A program made the position numbers and the translations under genes. The notes below the pieces were generated by a model. The model had not been told where the DNA came from. It did not search any database and was given only the letters and a program-made list of their open reading frames with translations. Shown piece by piece: positions 1-6,931 of a stretch of 18,122 bases of DNA; the first letter of the stretch is position 1; each line of letters starts with the position of its first letter. The stretch comes from SKVL01 sp046542915 (GTDB taxonomy: Bacteria; Patescibacteriota; Minisyncoccia; Phycocordibacterales; CSBR16-193). The stretch spans positions 1 to 18,122 of the forward strand of contig JBKHAI010000017.1 of assembly GCA_046542915.1 (NCBI GenBank), given 5' to 3'.

Positions 1-2107
1 AGACCTCTTCGGGGTCAGCGGAGATGTTGGCGGTAAGTTCGGGAGGAGTAGGTTCTTTTTCCTCGTGCTTATTCAAAACCACAAGAGTACGATCGGAATT
101 ATTCTCACTTAACGTGATATGACCATCGGAGTTTTTATTTCTATCTTGTTTTAGTTCCCCTCCAACAAACAGATCATCATAAGAGTAAAAGTCTCCCGTG
201 CTTTCAACATCAGTATTAAATTGGTCATTATATCCGACACTCTCCCATAATTCACCATCTACAGCTTCTTCCGTGTAAAAGAAGCCGTCATTTTTATGAT
301 CAATAGAACCGGAATGCAGTTCAAGTCCGTCAAAAGTTTCACAATGAGCATCGTTTTCATCACCGATTATAGAGGTGTTTGGAGTAAAATCACCACTTTC
401 AAGAGCAAAGGAAGCAATTTCATCTCCTTGCTCGTAGCTATTGTAGAGGGAGATCTCAAATTCTCCATCAGGTAAGCCGTCTGAATCGGTAACGATATCA
501 CCATTTTCATCCACGATCATCTTGCAGATCCTTATTGATCCAGTGTCGTCTTTTTTCTGCTCTTTTACCGTAACAGTAACGGAATCGTCGGCTTGGTTGT
601 CCTCATCATCGTAGCAGTTAAGAGTGAAAGTAGTATCATCTTGGATGTTATCCACAGTAGTGGATCCATTGGTTGAACTGGCGACATCAAAGTTATCACC
701 TTCGCAATAGGTAGCGTTCTCGGAACTCCATTCCAAAGTGGTGGATCCCCCTTCGTAGACCTCTTCGGGGTCAGCGGAGATGTTGGCGGTAAGTTCGGGA
801 GGAGTAGGTTCATCTTTTACCGTAACAGTAACGGAATCGTCGGCTTGGTTGTCCTCATCATCGTAGCAGTTAAGAGTGAAAGTAGTATCATCTTGGATGT
901 TATCCACAGTAGTGGATCCATTGGTTGAACTGGCGACATCAAAGTTATCACCTTCGCAATAGGTAGCGTTCTCGGAACTCCATTCCAAAGTGGTGGATCC
1001 CCCTTCGTAGACCTCTTCGGGGTCAGCGGAGATGTTGGCGGTAAGTTCGGGAGGAGTAGGTTCATCTTTTACCGTAACAGTAACGGAATCGTCGGCTTGG
1101 TTGTCCTCATCATCGTAGCAGTTAAGAGTGAAAGTAGTATCATCTTGGATGTTATCCACAGTAGTGGATCCATTGGTTGAACTGGCGACATCAAAGTTAT
1201 CACCTTCGCAATAGGTAGCGTTCTCGGAACTCCATTCCAAAGTGGTGGATCCCCCTTCGTAGACCTCTTCGGGGTCAGCGGAGATGTTGGCGGTGATATC
1301 CACATCGTCACAGGGATCACATAAATTCTCATAATCATCAAACTCGTCTTCAAGTCTATCCCTTATTTCGTTCATTATATCCGAGTCACAACAGATAGGA
1401 TCACTACTACTACCACTTAACATCTCTTCTATCTTTTTATCCATTTCATCTATCCCGTGGTCCCCGTCAAAATCATCTTCTAGCCTATTTTTAAGTTCAT
1501 TTATAGTACTTGAGTCATCGCAAGACGAATCGTCACGATCTTCGTCTAACATTTCATTTATCTCCTCTTCCATTCCATTGTTCTCGTCTTCTTCAAGGTC
1601 CTCACTCCCCCTGTCTTTTAAGGTAGTAACAACAGAACTAGAACTGTTATCACACTCGGACCCTTCACAGCTTCCTTCATCTTCTTCAGCAAGATCATCA
1701 ACATCATCGCCATTGTCTGGATCAATTTCCTCCTCCATTCTATTCTCTATTTCCTCAAAAGTTTCACTGCACTCGGATCCGGAACAATCAGCGTCAGAAG
1801 CACTATTCTCATCAAAAGAAACAACTTCTTCAGATGAAGAAGACAGGTCAGATCTTATTTCATCAAAATCAGCATGTGCAACCGGCGCTGCTCCACCGGT
1901 AAACGCGAGAGAAGCCCACCAAAAGAAAAATAAAAAGGCAACTGGTGCAAACCCATTCCAAGACCAGCCCTTACTATGAGTATTTTCAGTAAAATCAACC
2001 TCTGTTTCAACAGTTCTATGGAAAGTAGATCTTTTTTTTATAACCGGATGATATGCAGCTCTTTTGCCCGCTACATCTTCATCCCTTATTTCTAATGATT
2101 CCTTCAT
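1..2107 (-). CDS. Giant secreted/surface repeat protein, 5' part (partial)
   Basis: An open frame runs from the ATG at 2107 to the left edge without a stop, so at least 702 codons are present and the C-terminus is outside the window. Order of parts: a 49-residue N-terminal region with scattered basic residues; a hydrophobic segment at about 50-76 ending in Ala-His-Ala before Asp, resembling a signal peptide or anchor; a very acidic region at about 78-270 with Cys pairs (CSGSEC, CEGSEC, CDPC) and Asp-rich stretches such as DFDGDHG that look able to bind Ca2+; then nearly three 84-residue Ig-like domains (GGSTTLEWSSENATYCEG motif); a unique domain at about 516-684 (RICKMIVDENGD...GEFEI) that resembles a prealbumin-like/Cna-B or SpaA fold; and the start of a fourth Ig-like unit. 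Such domains are common in CPR surface proteins. A role in adhesion or as a surface fibre is inference. No clear SD precedes the ATG. Confidence 0.85.
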   Translation of the reverse strand, partial: MKESLEIRDEDVAGKRAAYHPVIKKRSTFHRTVETEVDFTENTHSKGWSWNGFAPVAFLFFFWWASLAFTGGAAPVAHADFDEIRSDLSSSSEEVVSFDENSASDADCSGSECSETFEEIENRMEEEIDPDNGDDVDDLAEEDEGSCEGSECDNSSSSVVTTLKDRGSEDLEEDENNGMEEEINEMLDEDRDDSSCDDSSTINELKNRLEDDFDGDHGIDEMDKKIEEMLSGSSSDPICCDSDIMNEIRDRLEDEFDDYENLCDPCDDVDITANISADPEEVYEGGSTTLEWSSENATYCEGDNFDVASSTNGSTTVDNIQDDTTFTLNCYDDEDNQADDSVTVTVKDEPTPPELTANISADPEEVYEGGSTTLEWSSENATYCEGDNFDVASSTNGSTTVDNIQDDTTFTLNCYDDEDNQADDSVTVTVKDEPTPPELTANISADPEEVYEGGSTTLEWSSENATYCEGDNFDVASSTNGSTTVDNIQDDTTFTLNCYDDEDNQADDSVTVTVKEQKKDDTGSIRICKMIVDENGDIVTDSDGLPDGEFEISLYNSYEQGDEIASFALESGDFTPNTSIIGDENDAHCETFDGLELHSGSIDHKNDGFFYTEEAVDGELWESVGYNDQFNTDVESTGDFYSYDDLFVGGELKQDRNKNSDGHITLSENNSDRTLVVLNKHEEKEPTPPELTANISADPEEV
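561..1294 (-). repeat. 252-bp perfect tandem repeats encoding Ig-like domains
   Basis: Three consecutive units start at 561, 813 and 1065 with a period of exactly 252 bp (84 codons), so the reading frame is kept. By eye they are identical in nucleotide sequence; the third stops matching at 1294. A 55-bp piece (1-55) matches 757-811 and opens a fourth unit after a unique domain. Nucleotide-level identity implies recent duplication or gene conversion rather than old domain repeats. Confidence 0.93.
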
Positions 2108-2284
2108 ATTTAGTATTTAAATTTAATAATTCTTTGTTTTGTTTGCCGCTATCTTCTGATCTTCGTTTTGGCTTTTTACAAAACTAAACTCTTAACTCCT
2201 TAAAAAAGAACTACTACCGTTACTGTTATTAATTGAAAGAACCAAAAAATATTTACACCTCTGAATAAATATAATGTAGATAAA

Positions 2285-2312
2285 AATATACTACTCTTTT
2301 TAAAAAAGTCAA
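2285..2312 (-). promoter_or_regulatory. Candidate sigma70-type promoter for the surface protein
   Basis: On the minus strand TTGACT (2312-2307) is followed, after 16 bp, by TATATT (2290-2285). Transcription from here would give a leader of about 170 nt before the ATG at 2107. The region is very AT-rich, so chance matches are possible. Confidence 0.4.
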
Positions 2313-2357
2313 TGGTCTAAATTGGTCAAAAACCTCTATTTTAAGCGATATTTTTTA

Positions 2358-2474
2358 TGTCTTTTATGTAAAAGACAATATAATTTAGTGTCTTTTATAA
2401 AGGACTTTAAATAAAGGGAATTTGGTTTGTCTTGTTTTTCTAAAAGACATTTTTAAGACATTAAGTGTCTTTTA
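2358..2474. promoter_or_regulatory. Array of TGTCTTTTA/TAAAAGACA inverted half-sites (putative operators)
   Basis: A perfect palindrome of 9-bp arms TGTCTTTTA and TAAAAGACA with a 2-bp centre lies at 2358-2377. A degenerate palindrome with one arm mismatch (GTCTTTTA/TAAAGGAC) follows at 2390-2405. Further half-sites are TGTCTT (2428-2433), TAAAAGACA (2441-2449), AAGACA (2455-2460) and TGTCTTTTA (2466-2474). The array lies between the divergent surface-protein and valS starts, upstream of the best valS -10, and a TATAAT (2379-2384) sits inside it. The density and symmetry suggest binding by a dimeric regulator; its identity is unknown and no regulator gene is in the window. Confidence 0.55.
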
Positions 2475-2544
2475 TTGACATCCTTTTCTTAAAAACTAAA
2501 CAGTTGCTGATCTTTTTTCAAAAAAACGCAAAAACTTAAAATTA

Positions 2545-2578
2545 TGGTATTATGCCTTTAATAGAAGTAAAAAGGCAT
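2545..2578 (+). promoter_or_regulatory. Candidate valS promoter (extended -10) and inverted repeat at the start
   Basis: TGG followed by TATTAT (2548-2553) forms an extended -10 hexamer with no good -35. An 8-bp inverted repeat, ATGCCTTT (2552-2559) and AAAGGCAT (2571-2578), ends two bases before the valS ATG and includes the only SD-like bases (AAAGG). If transcription began upstream, the hairpin would hide the ribosome site. From this -10 the left arm would be mostly untranscribed, so the repeat could be an operator instead. Confidence 0.4.
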
Positions 2579-2580
2579 AG

Positions 2581-4842
2581 ATGCACAAACATATGAACGA
2601 AGCATTTCTGAAACCATATAACGCCTCGGAGCATGAAGAAGATATTTACAAAATGTGGGAAAAAGAAGGAGTCTTTAGCCCTGAAGAGTGCCAAAGGAAA
2701 GGTGTAGTTGACGATAAATTACCAAATTTCTCTATCGTTCTTCCTCCTCCTAACGTTACCGGTTCTTTACATATGGGAAGTGCCTTAATGCTTGCCATTG
2801 AAGACACTCTGGTTCGCTACCAAAGAATGAAAGGCAGAAAAACTCTCTGGATACCGGGAACTGATCATGCTTCCATTGCCACCGAATCAAAAGTTGACAA
2901 AGAGCTCCAAAAAAAGAAAATAAGGCGATCCGATCTAACCCGAGAGGAATTCCTTCAAAAAATAGACGAATTCGTTGAAGAAAGCAGGAAGAACATAAAA
3001 GATCAGATCAGAAAAATGGGAGCTTCCGTGGACTGGAGTCGTGAGGCCTTTACCTTGGACGAACAAAGAGAAAAAGCGGTACGACACGCTTTTAAATCGC
3101 TTTATGAACTCGGATTGATAAAAAGAGGCCAACAGATAGTCAATTGGGACCCAAAGGGGCAAACGGCCATATCGGATGATGAAGTGGAGTACCAGGAAGC
3201 CAAAGCAACACTTTACACCTTCAAATACAGCAAGGAGTTTCCTATCCCTATCGCCACCACTAGACCGGAAACAAAAGTTGGGGACACGGCTGTGGCCGTC
3301 CATCCGGAAGATGAAAGGTACACTAAATTCATAGGAGAAGAGTATGAAGTTACATTTGCAGGTTGCCCGCTAAAGATAAAGGTTATAGGAGACGAATCAG
3401 TCGATCCGGAATTTGGAACCGGAGCTCTTGGTGTAACCCCGGCTCACAGTAAAGTTGACTGGGATATGGCTCAAAAACATCTCCTTCCTTGGATCAAAGT
3501 GATCAATGAATACGCCAAAATGGAAACCTCGAATCCTGAGCTTAACGGATTAAAAACCACGGAAGCTAGAGAGGTCATCGTAAATTGGTTAAAAGAAGAA
3601 GGTTTACTGGAAAATGAAGAAGAAGTGGAACAGAATATCTCGGTATCATACCGAAGCAATGGAGTAATAGAACCATTACCAAAACTACAATGGTTTATTG
3701 ATGTAAATAAAAAATTTAAATTACCTTATTCCTCAATTCCCGGAATAAGGTCGGGAGATGAGACTTCTCTAAAAGAATTAATGCTACACGTCGTTAGAGA
3801 AGGTCATATAGACATAATTCCCGAGAGATTTAATAAAACCTACTATCACTGGATAGAAAACCTTCACGACTGGTGCATATCAAGACAGATCTTTTACGGA
3901 CACCGAATACCGGTATGGTACAAAGAGGACAAGACATCCGAGACAGAGGTGTATGTCGGTGTCAATGACCCTAAAGAAGAAGGATGGGAACAAGATCCTG
4001 ACACCCTAGACACCTGGTTCTCCTCCGGTTTGTGGACTTTCTCAACCATGGGATGGCCGGAAAATATAGAAAGATCAGAGGACCTATCTGAGATAAAAAA
4101 GAAAGGTGATCTCAAAGAATTTCACCCGACTACCGTACTGGAAACCGGAGCGGATATTCTTTTCTTTTGGGTAGCCCGCATGATATTAATGAGTACCACT
4201 TTGTTAGGAGAGATACCGTTTGAAACAGTGTACCTTCATGGAATGGTGCGTGATGAAAAAGGGCGTAAATTAAGTAAGTCCCTAGGCAACAACCTTGACC
4301 CCAGAGATACATCAAAACAGTACGGAACTGATGCTGTCAGAATGTCTTTAATAATGGGTACCCGACCCGGAAATGACTCCAGAATATCAAACGACAAACT
4401 CAAGGCCTACAAACACTTCGCTAATAAAATATGGAACGCCAGCAGATTCGTTTTTGAAAACACACCGAACAATAAAATGGAAAAACCCGAGAATATTCCG
4501 AAAAAGTATGAGACATACATCGAGGAGTGTGATGATATGATCAAAGATATTACTGAAGATATGGAGAATTACCGTTTTTACTTAGCCGGAGAAAAGCTTT
4601 ACCATTACTTTTGGCACACTTTTGCAGACGTTATTATAGAAGAAGCCAAAAAAGATATGGAAAACGATGAATCCAAAGAAGCTGCAAAGTACACACTGAG
4701 AGACATCCTTGACAAGAACTTAAGAGCCCTCCATCCATTCATGCCCTTCATAACCGAAACGATCTGGCAAAAAAGCCCCTTTCTGTCTCGAGGTTCATTG
4801 TTAGCTATAGAAAAATGGCCTCAAAAAAATAGTAACAGTTAA
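2581..4842 (+). CDS. valS: Valine--tRNA ligase (short form)
   Basis: Class Ia synthetase that charges tRNA-Val and edits mischarged threonine. Visible landmarks: the PPPNVTGSLHMG segment with the HIGH-equivalent at residues 64-67 reading H-M-G-S instead of H-M-G-H; the CP1 editing-domain motif TTRPETKVGDTAVAVHPEDE near 226; WCISRQIFYGHRIPVWY; ETGADILFFWVARMI; KLSKS at 563-567; and the anticodon-domain HPFMPFITETIWQ near the end. The protein is 753 aa against roughly 860-950 in well-studied bacteria. It stops soon after HPFMPF, so the C-terminal junction and coiled-coil tRNA-binding arm are absent. Met1 is used here; Met5 (2593) is an alternative. The PrsW-like gene begins two bases after the stop, so the two are probably co-translated. 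Confidence 0.96.
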   Translation: MHKHMNEAFLKPYNASEHEEDIYKMWEKEGVFSPEECQRKGVVDDKLPNFSIVLPPPNVTGSLHMGSALMLAIEDTLVRYQRMKGRKTLWIPGTDHASIATESKVDKELQKKKIRRSDLTREEFLQKIDEFVEESRKNIKDQIRKMGASVDWSREAFTLDEQREKAVRHAFKSLYELGLIKRGQQIVNWDPKGQTAISDDEVEYQEAKATLYTFKYSKEFPIPIATTRPETKVGDTAVAVHPEDERYTKFIGEEYEVTFAGCPLKIKVIGDESVDPEFGTGALGVTPAHSKVDWDMAQKHLLPWIKVINEYAKMETSNPELNGLKTTEAREVIVNWLKEEGLLENEEEVEQNISVSYRSNGVIEPLPKLQWFIDVNKKFKLPYSSIPGIRSGDETSLKELMLHVVREGHIDIIPERFNKTYYHWIENLHDWCISRQIFYGHRIPVWYKEDKTSETEVYVGVNDPKEEGWEQDPDTLDTWFSSGLWTFSTMGWPENIERSEDLSEIKKKGDLKEFHPTTVLETGADILFFWVARMILMSTTLLGEIPFETVYLHGMVRDEKGRKLSKSLGNNLDPRDTSKQYGTDAVRMSLIMGTRPGNDSRISNDKLKAYKHFANKIWNASRFVFENTPNNKMEKPENIPKKYETYIEECDDMIKDITEDMENYRFYLAGEKLYHYFWHTFADVIIEEAKKDMENDESKEAAKYTLRDILDKNLRALHPFMPFITETIWQKSPFLSRGSLLAIEKWPQKNSNS

Positions 4843-4844
4843 AT

Positions 4845-5606
4845 ATGCCGGTTGAAACATCATCTGATAAAACTTTTTTTGATTGGCTGACAGAGATCTT
4901 GACCTGGGTTATATCACATCCAGATGTAATAGCCTTAGCCTGTATCGGCGGCTTTATTCCGGCCCTGATCTGGATGTGGTTTTGGTTAAGGGAAGACAAA
5001 CACCCTGAACCCTGGCAGTATATAACCCTTGTTTTTATTATGGGAATAGTTATGGTCCCTATAGTGATCCCTTTCCAAGTGGCCGTCTTGAAATATTATC
5101 ATTTACTCCCGTTTGTCCTCCCTATCTTTATATACTTTTTATGGGCCGCTTTAGAAGAAGTTTTCAAATACGCCGCCGCTTATTTCGCCGCATTGAAAAG
5201 TCCGGTCAATGATGAACCGGTTGACCCGATCATCTATATGATCGTGGCGGCGTTAGGATTCGCTGCTTTGGAAAATACCCTTTTTCTAGTAGACCCGATC
5301 TCCAACAAATTGGTAGTGGATAGTGTTGTCATAGCCAACCTAAGATTTGTAGGGGCCACCCTCTTGCATATAGTCACCTCGGCAACTGTTGGTATATTTT
5401 TGGCCTTTTCTTTTTATAAAACTAAAAAAGAAAAGATCACTTATCTGATACTGGGTTTAATTCTTGCAACACTTCTGCATTTCGTTTTCAATCTCGCTAT
5501 TCTCTCTTCATCGAACGTCGGGGGGATAATAGTCGCTCTTTTCATAGCTTGGATGGGGGCTATGGTACTTGTCTTCATGTTTGAAATCATAAAAAGATAC
5601 CAATGA
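4845..5606 (+). CDS. prsW: PrsW-family intramembrane protease (M82-like)
   Basis: A 253-residue polytopic membrane protein with the sequence signs of the PrsW family: PEP in the first loop (54-56), EEVFK (Glu104, Glu105, Lys108), FAALEN (Glu143, Asn144), Arg167 with His175 in RFVGATLLH, and LHFVFN (His212, Asn216). These conserved acidic residues and histidines are the presumed metal/catalytic site. In Bacillus, PrsW starts regulated cleavage of an anti-sigma factor; other members of this CPBP-related group have different or unknown targets, and no anti-sigma factor is seen here, so the substrate is unknown. The start lies two bases after the valS stop, pointing to one transcript. It ends with TGA. 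Confidence 0.85.
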   Translation: MPVETSSDKTFFDWLTEILTWVISHPDVIALACIGGFIPALIWMWFWLREDKHPEPWQYITLVFIMGIVMVPIVIPFQVAVLKYYHLLPFVLPIFIYFLWAALEEVFKYAAAYFAALKSPVNDEPVDPIIYMIVAALGFAALENTLFLVDPISNKLVVDSVVIANLRFVGATLLHIVTSATVGIFLAFSFYKTKKEKITYLILGLILATLLHFVFNLAILSSSNVGGIIVALFIAWMGAMVLVFMFEIIKRYQ

Positions 5607-5643
5607 GATTTCCACAATTTCCCCTTTTAGGAAAAAATTTATC

Positions 5644-5652
5644 TGCTACAAT
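5644..5652 (+). promoter_or_regulatory. Candidate hsp20 promoter (extended -10)
   Basis: TGC directly before TACAAT (5647-5652) makes an extended -10. No clear -35 or CIRCE-type heat-shock operator is visible. The predicted leader is about 16 nt and lacks an SD. Confidence 0.4.
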
Positions 5653-5674
5653 TAATGTGTAACATAAAAGTTTT

Positions 5675-6154
5675 ATGGTAAAGAACACTAGGTCATTTTT
5701 TGAGCGTCTCACCGGATCCGAAAATATCGAAGAAGAGGAAGAGGACTACGAAGATGAAGAAGATCAAGAGGTAGAGCAAAGCGAAGAAGATCACCAGGAC
5801 GATGGTATTGATTATGGTGAAGAAGAGGGAGAGTTAGCGGTGGATATGTATGAAACTAACAACGATATCCTTATTAAGACCGTAGTTTCTGGAGTAAAGC
5901 CGGAAGAGCTCGATATATCTATCACCCGTGAGAGAGTTACCATTAAAGGAAGCCGTGTTCCGGAAAGAGCTTTTGAGGGATCAAATTACCACATCCAAGA
6001 ACTCTATTGGGGACCTTTCTCCAGAACAGTTGACCTACCTCAAGAAGTAGAGGTGGATGAAGCAGAAGCCATCGCCAAGCATGGTCTTTTGATACTTAAG
6101 CTACCAAAGATCAACAAAGAACGCGAAACAAAACTAAGGGTCAAGACCGGATAA
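5675..6154 (+). CDS. hsp20: Hsp20/alpha-crystallin small heat-shock protein
   Basis: ATP-independent holdase chaperone of 159 aa. The alpha-crystallin domain spans about 53-150: ELAVDMYETNNDILIKTVVSGVKPEELDI strands, the VTIKG strand, the VDLPQEV turn and the GLLILKLPK end strand, followed by a short LRVKTG tail in place of a canonical I-x-I motif. The N-terminal arm is unusual: residues 16-52 are almost entirely Glu/Asp, where most Hsp20s have a hydrophobic or aromatic arm that governs oligomer formation and client binding. It is monocistronic, with its own promoter and a strong terminator 22 bases downstream. Confidence 0.94.
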   Translation: MVKNTRSFFERLTGSENIEEEEEDYEDEEDQEVEQSEEDHQDDGIDYGEEEGELAVDMYETNNDILIKTVVSGVKPEELDISITRERVTIKGSRVPERAFEGSNYHIQELYWGPFSRTVDLPQEVEVDEAEAIAKHGLLILKLPKINKERETKLRVKTG

Positions 6155-6176
6155 ATAATAAAATTTGATCAAAAAG

Positions 6177-6206
6177 CCTCATCTTAAACAAAAGATGAGG
6201 TTTTTT
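6177..6206. terminator. Bidirectional Rho-independent terminator
   Basis: Perfect 9-bp stem CCTCATCTT (6177-6185) / AAGATGAGG (6192-6200), 6-nt loop, followed by six T. On the minus strand the hairpin is followed by CTTTTT, so it can end both hsp20 and the convergent tRNA-Phe transcript. Confidence 0.93.
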
Positions 6207-6223
6207 ACATTAAACGGCTTTTT

Positions 6224-6299
6224 TGGTGCTGAGGGGCGGGCTCGAACCGCCGACCCTTCGCTCTTCAGGCGAATGCTCTACCAACTGAGCTACCTCAGC
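6224..6299 (-). tRNA. tRNA-Phe (GAA), CCA encoded
   Basis: Full cloverleaf on the minus strand: acceptor GCTGAGG/CCTCAGC, D-arm GCTC/GAGC, anticodon stem TTCGC/GCGAA with loop CTGAAGA (anticodon GAA), T-arm GGCGG/CCGCC with TTCGAGC. The mature body is 6227-6299 (73 nt), with discriminator A and an encoded CCA at 6226-6224. It lies 12 bases after the small membrane-protein gene and is probably co-transcribed with it. Confidence 0.97.
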
Positions 6300-6311
6300 A
6301 TACTTACTATA

Positions 6312-6593
6312 TTAAAGATCACTTTTCTTTGCTTCTTCAGAAACCATTTCAAAAGTCTCTATGGCTCTAGCTGAAGCGTTCTGAGCTTCCGTATAAAGAC
6401 TTTCCAGGTCATCCAAATAGGGCTCAATATAAAGATAAGCTACTACCGCAACCCCAACAATTATCAACCAATATAATATCTTAAAAAGGCCGGCTCGCCT
6501 TTGAGCGTCTCTCATCTGACGCAGCATCTTGTTATTCTCCCGAACCAGTTCATACACATCAGCTAAACTCTCATCGCGATCATTCTCTTCCAT
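6312..6593 (-). CDS. Small single-pass membrane protein of unknown function
   Basis: A 93-residue protein: a charged N-terminal segment (1-38, DVYELVRENNKMLRQM, likely helical/coiled), one transmembrane helix at about 39-57 (ILYWLIIVGVAVVAYLYI), then a charged helix-prone C-terminal part. The frame is open 49 codons farther upstream, but that extension enters the inverted-repeat element and would read an unlikely Arg-rich leader. The ATG at 6593 is chosen because a -10 hexamer ends 6 bases before it. Its topology (short coil, TM, coil) is common in CPR genomes; no function can be assigned. Confidence 0.75.
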   Translation of the reverse strand: MEENDRDESLADVYELVRENNKMLRQMRDAQRRAGLFKILYWLIIVGVAVVAYLYIEPYLDDLESLYTEAQNASARAIETFEMVSEEAKKSDL

Positions 6594-6599
6594 GTGGTT

Positions 6600-6629
6600 A
6601 GTATAACAAAACGAGTAGCAACAAATCAA
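6600..6629 (-). promoter_or_regulatory. Promoter giving a leaderless mRNA for the small membrane protein/tRNA-Phe
   Basis: On the minus strand TTGATT (6629-6624), an 18-bp spacer and TATACT (6605-6600) preceded by TGT (extended -10). The expected start (+7) falls on the A of the ATG at 6593, so the mRNA would have no leader. Confidence 0.6.
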
Positions 6630-6686
6630 GCCAACTCCAACAGATGCATAATAAACCTTACTGACATTTTCTGATAATGTGCAGGG

Positions 6687-6767
6687 TACTTGAATTAGTG
6701 CGAACCCACCGCGCCTTCGGCGCGGCAGAACCCCCGCCAAAAATACAGGCGACGAAGCCGCACCGCT
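6687..6767 (+). repeat. Left terminal inverted repeat of the cassette
   Basis: Outer arm 6687-6715 begins TACTTGAATTAGTGC; inner arm 6739-6767 contains ACAGGCG and CCGCACCGCT. Between them are 23 extra bases (6716-6738) absent from the right copy; the junction forms a hairpin, CCGCGCC-TTC-GGCGCGG (6709-6725). Confidence 0.85.
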
Positions 6768-6855
6768 GACAATTTCAAGTATTTCTTTGACGGCGAATAA
6801 ATTTGAGTTTGCGAAGCAAACACCAAATGCATTGTATAAAAATTAGAAAATTAGA

Positions 6856-6897
6856 TCAAAAAGAAGAAACCCGCCAGAGGTCTTGCGACGTGGCGGG
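6856..6897 (-). terminator. Terminator of the cassette gene
   Basis: Minus strand: CCCGCCA (6897-6891), 14-nt loop, TGGCGGG (6876-6870), then a T-rich tail (GTTTCTTCTTTTTGA). It lies about 35 bases after the stop of the cassette ORF. Confidence 0.65.
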
Positions 6898-6931
6898 AAG
6901 CAGTTGGTCTGCTCGGTCCGATTCAGGATGG

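Noticed and set aside
565..1353. Three near-identical minus-strand ORFs of 82-94 codons in the repeat region
   Set aside because: They are out of frame with the long minus-strand surface-protein frame and exist only because the 252-bp repeat preserves any open frame.
1578..1979. 133-codon plus-strand ORF rich in Ser
   Set aside because: Antisense shadow of the acidic Ser/Glu-rich part of the surface protein.
6165..6374. Plus-strand ORF with GAEGRARTADPSLFRRM
   Set aside because: Classic false ORF read across the antisense of a tRNA (tRNA-Phe); it also crosses a terminator.
6594..6740. N-terminal extension of the small membrane protein to 142 aa
   Set aside because: It runs into the inverted repeat of the cassette, has an Arg-rich improbable leader, and the promoter places the start at 6593.
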